A stretch of 45,336 nt of DNA, from NCBI GenBank assembly GCA_900290305.1, contig OMOG01000778.1:1-45336 (forward strand), written 5' to 3'. The translations under genes were made by a program, and so were the position numbers. A model generated the notes under the pieces. The model was not told where the DNA came from. It searched no databases and was given only the letters and a program-made list of their open reading frames with translations. Of this stretch, positions 18,894-26,930 are shown piece after piece. The stretch's first letter is position 1. Each line of letters begins with the position of its first letter. The DNA is from Candidatus Sulfopaludibacter sp. SbA4. GTDB lineage: Bacteria; Acidobacteriota; Terriglobia; Bryobacterales; Bryobacteraceae.

Positions 18894-19079
18894 GGGCCTT
18901 TAAACTAAGGAAATTAATTGCGCCAACCGCTCCCCAACGGGGTGCACGCATAGTGCCCGAAATTTGCTGCCGGCCGAGCGTTTCAAGGGACTTGGTGATG
19001 GTCTCGATACACGGTCTTGTTGATGCCTTCTTCGCCGGGGTTGATGCCTTTCTCGTCGATCTCTTTGTAGACAAGGCGT
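18894..19079. other. Unassigned filler between two ADOP fragments
   Basis: About 185 bp with lower GC at the left (AAACTAAGGAAATTAATTG). On the minus strand it extends the broken ADOP frame with basic, repetitive, non-permease residues. The only internal structure seen is GGCATCAAC repeated 27 bases apart (minus strand). It is not recognised; it may be a rearrangement insert or the scar of a lost mobile element. Confidence 0.4.
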
Positions 19080-19571
19080 GCCCTCCACCACGTTCTGGCG
19101 CCTGGCCATTTCCTGAAGCAGCGGGTAGCTGAAGGTCATGGGCTTGCCGTTGTGGTAGCCCTGGACGAGCACCAGGCACTCCGGGTCGCGGACCGGGAGC
19201 GAGCGCAGCACCACGGCGTCCAGCACGCGGAAGATCGCGGTGTTGGCGCCGATGCCGAGGGCCAGCGTCAGGACCGCAGCGGCGGCGAACCCGGGGCTCG
19301 CGCGCAACTGCCGCAGGGCATAGCGCAGGTCCCTGGCGAAGGTCTCGATCCAGGGCAGGGTACGCTGTTCGCGCCAAGCCTCCGCGATCTGCGAGACTCC
19401 GCCGAACTGCCGCCGCGCTTCGATGCGTGCCTCTGCGGGCGGCATGCCGCGGCGTTCGTACTCCGCGGCCAGCAGGTCGAGATGGCTCGCGATTTCGTCG
19501 TCTATGCGGGGCTCGGTGCGGCGGGCGAAGAGTCCCCGCAGGCGCTCCATCAGCATGCGCAAATTCGTCAT
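19080..19571 (-). pseudogene. N-terminal part of an ADOP permease, truncated
   Basis: Begins with the standard ADOP prefix (MTNLRMLMERLRGLFARR, IASHLDLLAAEYERRGM, ARRQFGG), then the first permease unit RDLRYALRQLRASPGF, helix AAAVLTLALGIGANTA, and SYPLLQEMARRQNVVEG. Similarity to the permease at 9918-12362 (…REMAARQQVAEG, residue 90) ends exactly here, at about 19080, and the frame continues in unrelated sequence to 18900. Its start overlaps the PadR stop (ATGA), so it is the remaining head of a PadR-ADOP operon. The matching tail is not contiguous: the piece at 17601-18893 is on the other strand and about 290 residues are missing between the two. Confidence 0.85.
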
Positions 19572-19903
19572 GATTCACCCTCCAGCAGCCGGTTCACCAT
19601 GGCCACCGTGCGCGACCAATTTTTGGCCTCCGCCGTCAACTGCTTGCGGCCTGCGCGCGTGATCGAATAAAACCGCGCCCGGCGATTGTTCTCGCTCGTG
19701 CCCCACTCGCTTTGGATCCAGCCTCGCTGCTCCAGCCGCAGCAGCGCTGGATAGATGGTGCCCTGGTTCAACTCCAGCGAGCCTTCGGCTACCTGCTCGA
19801 TGCGGCGCGCGATGCCGTACCCGTGGAGGGCGCTCATGGCGTCGAGCGTCTTCAGGACCATCAGGTCCAACGTGCCGTAGGGTACTTCACTCCTGTTGCC
19901 CAT
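19568..19903 (-). CDS. PadR-family transcriptional regulator
   Basis: 111-residue PadR: MGNRSEVPYGTLDLMVLKTL, HGYGIARRIEQVAEG, NQGTIYPALLRLEQRG, RRARFYSITRAG and the C-terminal helix. The start at 19903 is set by the conserved PadR N-terminus. The stop overlaps the ADOP start by 4 bases. The promoter and two related inverted repeats lie directly upstream, one overlapping the start codon, suggesting autorepression. Because its ADOP target is truncated, this regulator may now control only itself or the divergent GH20 gene. Confidence 0.93.
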   Translation of the reverse strand: MGNRSEVPYGTLDLMVLKTLDAMSALHGYGIARRIEQVAEGSLELNQGTIYPALLRLEQRGWIQSEWGTSENNRRARFYSITRAGRKQLTAEAKNWSRTVAMVNRLLEGES

Positions 19904-19908
19904 CAACA
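19894..19908. promoter_or_regulatory. Inverted repeat over the PadR start codon
   Basis: TGTTG-CCCAT-CAACA, sharing its arms with the larger repeat at 19926-19942. Candidate second PadR binding site. Confidence 0.45.
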
Positions 19909-19910
19909 AG

Positions 19911-19939
19911 AGTATCGGGCATCTTCTGTTGAAAGTCAA
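19911..19939 (-). promoter_or_regulatory. Promoter of the PadR gene
   Basis: Minus strand TTGACT (plus 19934-19939), 17-base spacer, GATACT (plus 19911-19916; 4 of 6 match to consensus). The leader would be only a few bases long. Confidence 0.5.
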
Positions 19940-19942
19940 CAG
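19926..19942. promoter_or_regulatory. Perfect inverted repeat over the PadR -35 (candidate operator)
   Basis: CTGTTGA-AAG-TCAACAG, two perfect 7-base arms, covering the -35 of the PadR promoter and lying upstream of the divergent GH20 gene. A further perfect repeat GTTGGC-AG-GCCAAC is at 19948-19961. Confidence 0.6.
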
Positions 19943-19980
19943 GAAAGGTTGGCAGGCCAACTCGCTATACACTGGAGGGG

Positions 19981-22014
19981 ATGGTTCGTACCATGCTCGT
20001 CCTGACGCTCGCCGGCGGCTGCTATACCGCGGTGGCTGCGACTCCCCCGATGATGCCGATGCCCGCCAAAGTGGAAACCGCGCGTGGCCGCCTGGCCATC
20101 GACGGCGGCTTCAATGGCGCAGCCACGGGATACTCCGATGCCCGCCTGCAATCCGCACTGAAGCGTCTGACGGCGCGCGTGGCGCGGCAAACCGGAATCC
20201 CCATCGGACTGAGCACGGCCGCGAACAGTCCCACCCTCCGTGTGGAATGCGCCGCCGCCGGCCCCGCCTGGCCGACCCTCGGCGAGGACGAGACCTACAC
20301 GCTGGATATCTCTCCGGACGGCGCCCGCTTGCAGGCGGCCACGGTGGCCGGAGCGCTCCACGGCATCGAGACTTTCGCGCAATTGATCGCGCCCGGCGCC
20401 GAGGGATTTTCCGCGCCCGCCATCCACATCGAGGACCGGCCGCGGTTCCCCTGGCGCGGCTTGATGATCGACGCTTCACGCCACTGGATGCCCGTCGAAG
20501 TGATCGAGCGGAACCTGGATGCCATGGCGGCCGTGAAGCTCAACGTCTTTCACTGGCACCTCTCCGACGACCAGGGCTTTCGCGTGGAGAGCAAGCTTTA
20601 TCCACGCTTGCAGGAACTGGGGTCGGACGGCTACTACTACACGCAGGACCAGATCCGCCACGTGGTGGCCTACGCGCGCGACCGCGGCATCCGCGTGATC
20701 CCCGAGTTCGACATTCCGGGCCACACGCAGAGCTGGTTCCCCGGCTATCCCGAACTGGCCAGCGCGCCGGGACCGTACACCGTCGGCCGCACCTGGGGCG
20801 TCTACGACCCCGTTATGGACCCCTCCAACGAGCAGACCTACCAGTTTCTGGAGACCTTCATCGGCGAGATGGCGCAGCTCTTTCCCGATCCGTATTTCCA
20901 CATCGGCGGCGACGAGGTCAACGGGCGCCAGTGGAATTCGTCCGACAAGATCAAAGCGTTCGCGAAGGAGCATCACCTGGAAGGCGCGCACGACCTCCAG
21001 GTCTATTTCAACCGGCGCATTTCGAAGGTGCTCCAGAATGATGGCAAAATCATGGTCGGCTGGGATGAGATTCTGCACCCCGACCTTCCCACCGAGACCG
21101 TGATTCAATCCTGGCGCGGAGCGAAGTCTCTGGCCGATGCCGCCAGCAAAGGCCACCGCGGCATCCTGTCGTCGGGCTATTATCTCGACCATCTCAGCCC
21201 CGCATCGCTGCACTATGCCAACGACCCGCTGGGCGGCCCCGCGGCCTCGCTCACACCTGAGCAGGCGGCCAACATCCTGGGCGGCGAGGCGTGCATGTGG
21301 GCCGAATTCGTGAACGCCGAAACCGTGGATTCGCGCATCTGGCCGCGCATGGCCGTGATTGCGGAACGCTTGTGGTCGCCCAAGGACGTGACTGGCGTCA
21401 ACTCGATGTACTCGCGCATGGAGGCGGTGAGCCGCATGCTGGAATGGACCGGCGTGCAACACCGCGCCGGTTACGGGCCGATGCTCGACCGCATGGCCGG
21501 CAGCCAGCCCGTGGAGCCGCTGCGCATCCTGGCGGACGCTTCCGAGGCCCTGGGGCTCGGCCCCCGCTCGCGCGCCCGCACTCCGAAATACACCAGCCTC
21601 GTCCCGCTCAATCGCTTTGTGGACGCGGTGCGGCCGGAGAGCGAGAGCGTCCGCGCGCTGGAGATGGCCGCGGGAAAAGCCATCGCCAACCCCACCGGCG
21701 CGGCGGCCGAGCGGAAGCTCCTCGGCGAGAGCTTCAGCCGGTGGGCGGCCAACGACGAGCGCTTCCAGCCGATGGCGGAGAGCGACGTCCTTCTGGGCGA
21801 GCTGAAACCGCTGTCGAAGGATCTCGCGGCACTCGGTTCCATGGGGCTTCGCATACTGGATTACCTGGCGGCGGTGAAGCCCGCCCCCGCGGACTGGATC
21901 GCCGCGCAGGACCAGGAGCTGACCCGCATGGCACGGCCGAACGCGGAGGTCAAGCTGGCGGCCACGCGCCCCGTGAAGTTGCTGCTGGACGAGCTGGCGC
22001 GCAAATCGAAATGA
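19981..22014 (+). CDS. Beta-N-acetylhexosaminidase, GH20, secreted
   Basis: 677 residues. The N-terminus MLVLTLAGGCYTAVAA is a signal peptide; with the Cys at 14 a lipoprotein is possible but the lipobox is imperfect. Residues 25-150 are the GH20 non-catalytic domain; the (beta/alpha)8 catalytic domain starts at GLMIDASRHWMP. The catalytic Asp311-Glu312 pair is in HIGGDEV, and FHWHLSDDQGF and GWDEIL are further family markers. It releases terminal GlcNAc/GalNAc from chitin or glycoconjugates by substrate-assisted catalysis. GGAGGGG lies directly before the ATG at 19981, very close; the ATG at 19993 is an alternative. It overlaps psuG by 4 bases. The C-terminal ~150 residues are helical and not part of the core enzyme. 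Confidence 0.95.
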   Translation: MVRTMLVLTLAGGCYTAVAATPPMMPMPAKVETARGRLAIDGGFNGAATGYSDARLQSALKRLTARVARQTGIPIGLSTAANSPTLRVECAAAGPAWPTLGEDETYTLDISPDGARLQAATVAGALHGIETFAQLIAPGAEGFSAPAIHIEDRPRFPWRGLMIDASRHWMPVEVIERNLDAMAAVKLNVFHWHLSDDQGFRVESKLYPRLQELGSDGYYYTQDQIRHVVAYARDRGIRVIPEFDIPGHTQSWFPGYPELASAPGPYTVGRTWGVYDPVMDPSNEQTYQFLETFIGEMAQLFPDPYFHIGGDEVNGRQWNSSDKIKAFAKEHHLEGAHDLQVYFNRRISKVLQNDGKIMVGWDEILHPDLPTETVIQSWRGAKSLADAASKGHRGILSSGYYLDHLSPASLHYANDPLGGPAASLTPEQAANILGGEACMWAEFVNAETVDSRIWPRMAVIAERLWSPKDVTGVNSMYSRMEAVSRMLEWTGVQHRAGYGPMLDRMAGSQPVEPLRILADASEALGLGPRSRARTPKYTSLVPLNRFVDAVRPESESVRALEMAAGKAIANPTGAAAERKLLGESFSRWAANDERFQPMAESDVLLGELKPLSKDLAALGSMGLRILDYLAAVKPAPADWIAAQDQELTRMARPNAEVKLAATRPVKLLLDELARKSK

Positions 22015-22943
22015 CCACTGTGGTGGTGCACGACAAACTCCGCATCGCACCCGAAGTGCAATCCGCGCTGGCGGACCATGCGCCCGTGGTGGCACTCGAA
22101 ACCACCATCGTCACGCACGGCATGCCCTATCCGGAAAACGTCGCCACCGCGCGATCGCTCGAGGAGGGGGTCCGGCGCGGCGGCGCCACGCCCGCCACCT
22201 TCGCGGTGATCGGCGGCATCATCCGCGCCGGCGTGACGAGCGAAGAACTGGAGTGGCTGGGATCGGCCAAGGACGTCCTGAAGCTGAGCCGCAACGATCT
22301 GGCCTATGCGATCGCGTCGCGCGAGCACGGCTCCACCACGGTCGCCGCCACCATGATCTGCGCGCACCTGGCGGGCATCCGCGTTTTCGCGACCGGTGGT
22401 ATCGGCGGCGTGCACCGCGGCGCGGAGGCCAGCTTCGACATCTCCGCCGACCTGGAGGAACTGGCCTCCACCCCCGTGGCGGTGGTCTGTGCCGGCGCCA
22501 AAGCGCTTCTGGACCTTCCCAAGACGCTGGAATACCTGGAGACGCGCGGCGTACCGGTGATCGGATACCGCACCGGCGAATTCCCCGCGTTCTGGAGCCG
22601 CTCGAGCGGCCTGCCCGTGCCCATTCGCCTGGAGAGCGCCGCGGAGATCGCGGACCTGCTGCGCGTGAAATGGGACCTGGGACTGCGCGGCGGCGCGGTG
22701 ATCGCGAATCCCGTGGAAGCTGCCGACGAAATTCCGCCGACCGAAATAGCGGACCTCATCGCGGCGGCCGTCGAGGAAGCGGAGCGCAAGGGAGTGGCCG
22801 GCAAGGCCGTGACCCCGTACATCCTGGCGCGCCTGGTGGAGACCACCCACGGGCGCAGCCTGCGGACCAACATGGCGCTGGCGAAATCGAACGCGCGCCT
22901 GGCCGCGGAGATCGCGGTGGCATTGCGTGGGGCTGCGTTATGA
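22011..22943 (+). CDS. psuG: Pseudouridine-5'-phosphate glycosidase
   Basis: 310 residues, standard for PsuG/IndA, which splits pseudouridine 5'-phosphate into uracil and ribose 5-phosphate. Catalytic positions can be read: Glu30 in VALETTIVTHGMPYPEN, Lys91 in the KDVLKLSRND loop, and the Schiff-base lysine Lys164 in VVCAGAKALLDLP. GGVHRGAEASFDISADL and the C-terminal HGRSLRTNMAL are also conserved. It starts inside the stop of the GH20 gene (ATGA). No pseudouridine kinase (psuK) is adjacent, so any ΨMP must come from elsewhere. The product is cytoplasmic while GH20 is exported, so the pairing is unexpected. Confidence 0.96.
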   Translation: MTTVVVHDKLRIAPEVQSALADHAPVVALETTIVTHGMPYPENVATARSLEEGVRRGGATPATFAVIGGIIRAGVTSEELEWLGSAKDVLKLSRNDLAYAIASREHGSTTVAATMICAHLAGIRVFATGGIGGVHRGAEASFDISADLEELASTPVAVVCAGAKALLDLPKTLEYLETRGVPVIGYRTGEFPAFWSRSSGLPVPIRLESAAEIADLLRVKWDLGLRGGAVIANPVEAADEIPPTEIADLIAAAVEEAERKGVAGKAVTPYILARLVETTHGRSLRTNMALAKSNARLAAEIAVALRGAAL

Positions 22944-23132
22944 AAATGCTGCTGCCAATACTTGTGGGGCAGCAATCTTGCCTGCAGCCCAGAGCAGCAG
23001 AGCCACAACCAAAGGCCGACCAGGGGGTCGGCCGCGGACCGGGGGGTCCGCCCAGGGGTCCGCCCCACCAGATCGTCGCTGGCTGCGAAGACTTGGGAGC
23101 GCTGTAATATTTTGTAACACAATAATAGTAGC
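22944..23132. repeat. GC-rich hairpin cluster between convergent genes
   Basis: After psuG: a decayed GTGGGGCAG repeat copy (22964-22985), then two back-to-back perfect hairpins, GGCCGACC-AGGG-GGTCGGCC (23014-23033) and GCGGACC-GGGG-GGTCCGC (23034-23051). It ends with an AT-rich stretch before the LytTR stop. It may act as a two-way terminator. Confidence 0.6.
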
Positions 23133-23912
23133 TCACAGGCCCGGAATCCGCAGCCGCAACAGCTTCGCCTGCCTGGCGCTCACGGTGATCTCGGCCGCAT
23201 CGGGCATCGCCAGCACGAAACTGCTCTTGAAGAACGGACGGATTTCTTTCACCCGCCGCAGATTCACCAGAGTGGAACGGCGCGCGCGGAAGAACCCTTG
23301 CACCAGCGCAGACTCCAACTCCGCGAGCTGATAGTTGACGACGTAGGATTCGCCAGCCGTCTTCGCCCGGACCAGGCCGCCTTCCGCGCTGAAGTACAGG
23401 ATCTCATCCGGATTCAGCAAAACGAAGCGGTCGCGCTTGCACCCCACAATCTGCTCCAGCGCCGGTGCGCGCGTGCGTGCCACCTCGGCCACCAGGCGCT
23501 CCTCTTCACTGCGCAGCCGCTCGAACGCGCAGAGCTTGGCCGCGCGCTCCAGCACCATGGCCAGTTGCTCCTTTTCGACCGGCTTGAGAAGGTACGCCAG
23601 GGCGTTCGCCTCAAACGCCTCCAGCGCATGCCGGTCGAAGCCGGTGACAAAAACGATCAGCGGGTGCGGCATCTCGGGCGGAATCGAGCGGATTACCTGG
23701 AATCCATCCAGCCCCGGCATCTGAATATCCAGAAACACCAGATCGGGGCGCAGCTTCTCGATGCTCTCGAGCGCCTGCAGACCGTCGGACGCCTCGCCCA
23801 CCACGCTGACTTCCGGGTGCTTCGACAGCATGCGCGTCAGCCGCGACCGCGCGGCGGCCTCATCGTCCACAATCAGGCCGGTCATCTCGCTGGGTGCAGC
23901 GGAGTGGTTCAC
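23133..23912 (-). CDS. LytTR-family response regulator
   Basis: 259 residues. Receiver domain (about 12-130): LIVDDEAAARSRL, phospho-acceptor Asp62 in DLVFLDIQMPGLDG, and LLKPVEKEQ with the conserved Lys. The C-terminal LytTR DNA-binding domain (about 165-255) includes DRFVLLNPDEILYFSAEGG, NYQLAELESAL and FRARRSTLVNLRRVKEIR. The GTG at 23912 is chosen: it overlaps the kinase stop by 4 bases (GTGTGA) and has GAGG 5 bases upstream; the ATG at 23885 would give a more usual short N-terminus. It is cotranslated with the LytS-like kinase and should bind direct repeats at target promoters; none were identified here. Confidence 0.92.
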   Translation of the reverse strand: MNHSAAPSEMTGLIVDDEAAARSRLTRMLSKHPEVSVVGEASDGLQALESIEKLRPDLVFLDIQMPGLDGFQVIRSIPPEMPHPLIVFVTGFDRHALEAFEANALAYLLKPVEKEQLAMVLERAAKLCAFERLRSEEERLVAEVARTRAPALEQIVGCKRDRFVLLNPDEILYFSAEGGLVRAKTAGESYVVNYQLAELESALVQGFFRARRSTLVNLRRVKEIRPFFKSSFVLAMPDAAEITVSARQAKLLRLRIPGL

Positions 23913-25906
23913 ACGACGGCCTCGCTCCGTGCAACGGAGTCGTGCCGCGGAATGAGAATGGTCACGCGGCCTCCCAGCGACTCCGCCAGTTGCACGTCCA
24001 GGCTGGCCCGGCCGCTGTAGAGCGTTCGCAGCCGGTCGGCGATGATCCTCAATCCGAGGCCGTTGCCCGCCGGGGGAGCCGCCGGGACATCCGCCGGAGT
24101 AGCGGCCTTCACCCCCACACCGTCGTCCTCCACCGCCAGCCGGACAAATTCGCCGTGGAGCGCCGCCGTAATGCTGATGTGTCCCTGGCCGACCTTGGGC
24201 GCGAGGCCGTGCTTGATCGCATTCTCCACGATGGGCTGCAGGATGAGCGACGGAATCGGCGCCTGCGAGACCGTCGGATCCATATCCATGCTGACCCGCA
24301 GCCGCGGGCCGAAGCGCACCTGCTCGATGCCCAGGTAGGTCCGCAGGAACTCCATCTCTTCCGCCACGCGCGAAAACTGCTGGTCGCTGTGCATCAGAAC
24401 GTGGCGGAAAACCTTCGCCAGCAGCACCGTCATGGCCTCCGCTTTGTCCGGATCGGTCACAATCAGGTCCGCAATGGTGTTCAGGGAATTGAACAGGAAA
24501 TGCGGGTTGATCTGCGCCCGCAGCGCCTTCAACTCGGCCTGCGCCGCCAGTTCGCGCAGCGTGGCTTCCCTGCTCTGCCGCTCCATCTTCTCGATTTCGT
24601 GCGCCAGCGCCTCCAGGCGGCTCCCAATCTGCCCCGCGGCAGTTTCCAGGAACTCGATCTCGCTGTTCAACAGGTTGCGATGGAAGCGGCCGGGCGCCAC
24701 GGCCATTACGTGCGTCACCTCGCCGTGCACCCGTATGGGCACGAGCAAATCCACATCCAGGCCGGGCAGGATCCGCCGTCCGGGATCGTTGCAGCACAGC
24801 TCCCAGGAGCGGCCGGCGTTGGCCATGGCGTGCGCTTCAATGCCCGGTATCTCGCCCGGCCGCAGCACGCGTGCCGCGCTGATATCCAGCGCTTCACAGA
24901 CGATGCTCTCGGCGGACGTGAACAGTTCGGCGCCGGCGTCAATCCGCGCCATCCGCTCCCAGAGACGCCGCAGCGTAGAGCGAAAATCGGGCTGCCGCAG
25001 AATCCAGGCGTCCACCAGATCCCCGATCAGCCGGGCCAGAACGTAGAACACCAGCAACAGCGATGCGATGAGGCCGCCCGCCAGCGCGGCCCGCGAAACT
25101 TCGGGAAACGCTCCCAGCCGCAGCGCCAATCCGGGCAACGTCCCGGACAGGAAGAACCACGTCCACACGCCGATCGAAACCGCCGCCACCACGCGCAGGC
25201 TGTGCTTGATCAGCAGATCGGAAGAGCGGAAGTTGGCGAAGAAAAACATGGCGCCCAGCACCGCCAGAAACGGAGACTGTTCGCGGGCGATCGCCAACAC
25301 GCTTTCCAGCTCCGGTGAGACCCGCGCATTCTCGAGCAGCAGGATGGAGATCGTCGATCCCCATGCGCCCACCAGCGTCAGCGCCAGGTAGACGCGGTCG
25401 GAGGTGGCTCCGAGGCGCCCCCTGAGCAACAGAAACGCCCCCAACGTCATCAGGAAGGAAGCGTTCCAGGCCACGGCATGGTGGCTGAAGCGCATCACCA
25501 GCGGGCTCCGCAGGAACGGGCAGGCGAACAACAAGGCCGCGATCCAGGCAGCGTTGAACGTCGCCGCCGCCACCAGCCACCGGCCCACGCGGGTGTGCCA
25601 GCCTCCCGCGGCCGGATGCGACCAAAGCTGCAGAAAGCTGATCGGAAACATCGCTCCGCCGGTTAGTTCCACCGCCTGCACCAGCACGACCGAGAGAGCA
25701 CGCATCGAGAAGCCGGCGAAAACCAGCAAGTTCGCGATTAACCCGAAGACATTCCAGAGCAACGCGCAGAAGGCCAGCAGAGGGGTGCCCGGGCTGCGGT
25801 ATGCCGTCCTGCGGATCAACAGCACCAGCAGCACGGACAGCACGGTACCGGTGCCGAACCCGAGCAGCTCGGCAATCAGCAGGTAGCCGGGCATCGATTC
25901 TTGCAT
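23909..25906 (-). CDS. LytS-type sensor histidine kinase with 7TM and GAF-like regions
   Basis: 665 residues. Seven or eight hydrophobic helices fill residues 8-295, followed by a GAF-like region (about 325-430) and the His_kinase (LytS/YehU) module: phospho-acceptor His469 in INPHFLFNSLNTI, N box PIVENAIKHG, G box GNGLGLRIIADRL. The dimerisation helix is a coiled coil (MERQSREATLRELAAQAELK). A strong Shine-Dalgarno (GGGAGGGGGG) lies just before the ATG at 25906. It forms a cotranslated pair with the LytTR regulator. The ligand is unknown; in known pairs of this kind the multi-TM part senses nutrients such as pyruvate or peptides. Confidence 0.93.
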   Translation of the reverse strand: MQESMPGYLLIAELLGFGTGTVLSVLLVLLIRRTAYRSPGTPLLAFCALLWNVFGLIANLLVFAGFSMRALSVVLVQAVELTGGAMFPISFLQLWSHPAAGGWHTRVGRWLVAAATFNAAWIAALLFACPFLRSPLVMRFSHHAVAWNASFLMTLGAFLLLRGRLGATSDRVYLALTLVGAWGSTISILLLENARVSPELESVLAIAREQSPFLAVLGAMFFFANFRSSDLLIKHSLRVVAAVSIGVWTWFFLSGTLPGLALRLGAFPEVSRAALAGGLIASLLLVFYVLARLIGDLVDAWILRQPDFRSTLRRLWERMARIDAGAELFTSAESIVCEALDISAARVLRPGEIPGIEAHAMANAGRSWELCCNDPGRRILPGLDVDLLVPIRVHGEVTHVMAVAPGRFHRNLLNSEIEFLETAAGQIGSRLEALAHEIEKMERQSREATLRELAAQAELKALRAQINPHFLFNSLNTIADLIVTDPDKAEAMTVLLAKVFRHVLMHSDQQFSRVAEEMEFLRTYLGIEQVRFGPRLRVSMDMDPTVSQAPIPSLILQPIVENAIKHGLAPKVGQGHISITAALHGEFVRLAVEDDGVGVKAATPADVPAAPPAGNGLGLRIIADRLRTLYSGRASLDVQLAESLGGRVTILIPRHDSVARSEAVV

Positions 25907-26144
25907 GTACCCCCCTCCCTTACCGTGCTTATCTTAATCTCTTATGCCACGTCATCTCTTTATGTCACTCCCTGGGCCTCCGCGGCAAGTTTCCCGGATG
26001 ACCGTGGATTTTGCCGCCCGAACGTGGAGCGCCGGGTTTGAGCGCACCGCCCGGCCTTCGATGGCGAACTACGCTCAGCAGCCACTTTCCACGCTCGCGC
26101 GATTCTACTGGAGCGAACTTTCGCCCACCCCTTACGCTGGTCGC
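25907..26144. other. Divergent intergenic region (kinase / TPR gene)
   Basis: 238 bp. AT-rich stretch at 25920-25965. The open frame beginning at 25944 runs into the TPR gene but has no signal of its own. No clear promoter pair recognised. Confidence 0.35.
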
Positions 26145-26744
26145 ATGAACTGGGTAACTGCAGGGATTCTACTAGTGAGCGTCCTGTCGGCCCATGGCGC
26201 CCCTCGGGACAAGACGAAAACAACCGCTTCCGGCGGCAACGAGAGCGAGATCGCATTGGCGCGCGAAGCTCTGCGCCAAGCAACCGCTGCGCTGGGCGAA
26301 GATCATCCGGTAACCGCCATCATGCTTCGCAACCTGGCGCTGGCCATGCAGGAGGGAGGCTACCCCAACTACGCGGGACACTACGCCCAGCAGTCGCTCG
26401 AGACCCTGGAGCGGCATTTCGGCGCGCGCGACGTGAGCCTAGTGCCGGTTCTGAACGTGCTCACGGAAGCGGCCGTCTCGCAGGCACGGTATGCCGAGGC
26501 GCGCGAATTCGCCATGCGCGCGGTAGCCATCGGCCCCGCCGCCGATGCGCACTACGGCACGGCCCTGCACAACCTGGCGGCGGTGTTCCAGGCGGAGGGC
26601 AAATTCCAGGAAGCGGCCGCATTCTATCGCCAGGCGCTCGCCGTCCGCGAAAAGGTCCTGCCCGCCGGCCACCCCTACATAGGGATTACGCGCGCAGCCT
26701 TGGAGCGGGTTCAGCGCTCGGCCAAAGTGATCGCGCACCGCTAG
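26145..26744 (+). CDS. Secreted TPR-repeat protein
   Basis: 199 residues from the ATG at 26145, whose product begins MNWVTAGILLVSVLSAHG, a signal peptide; a longer frame from 25944 would bury it. The rest is tetratricopeptide repeats of the kinesin-light-chain type: ALREATAALGEDHP-like (here ALRQATAALGEDHP), LRNLALAMQEGG, YGTALHNLAAVFQAEGKFQEA and YRQALAVREKVLPAGHP. Such repeats bind other proteins. The partner is unknown; it stands alone with a hairpin after its stop. Confidence 0.8.
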   Translation: MNWVTAGILLVSVLSAHGAPRDKTKTTASGGNESEIALAREALRQATAALGEDHPVTAIMLRNLALAMQEGGYPNYAGHYAQQSLETLERHFGARDVSLVPVLNVLTEAAVSQARYAEAREFAMRAVAIGPAADAHYGTALHNLAAVFQAEGKFQEAAAFYRQALAVREKVLPAGHPYIGITRAALERVQRSAKVIAHR

Positions 26745-26746
26745 GG

Positions 26747-26766
26747 GACAGGCCTCCTGGCCTGTC
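26747..26766 (+). terminator. Hairpin after the TPR gene (terminator-like)
   Basis: GACAGGCC-TCCT-GGCCTGTC, a perfect 8-bp stem 2 bases after the stop codon, followed by TGTTGT. Same GGCAGG/GACAGG style as the dispersed hairpin family. The U-tract is short. Confidence 0.5.
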
Positions 26767-26930
26767 TGTTGTCTGCCGTGCCGTTGCGGGCGGCATGGCT
26801 GAGATGCACCGCAAGCGGTGGATTTGGGCCGGAGGCTTCCCTTTCGCTACGATATAAGTTCCTTATCTTCAGATACTTGGGATTGGCTCATAACTTGCCC
26901 ATAACAGATCTGGAAGTATTGGAGGTTCTT

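Noticed and set aside
18900-19571. A complete 223-aa protein
   Set aside because: Only the first ~163 residues are ADOP-like; the tail is unrelated frame extension past a breakpoint, so it is treated as a truncated gene.
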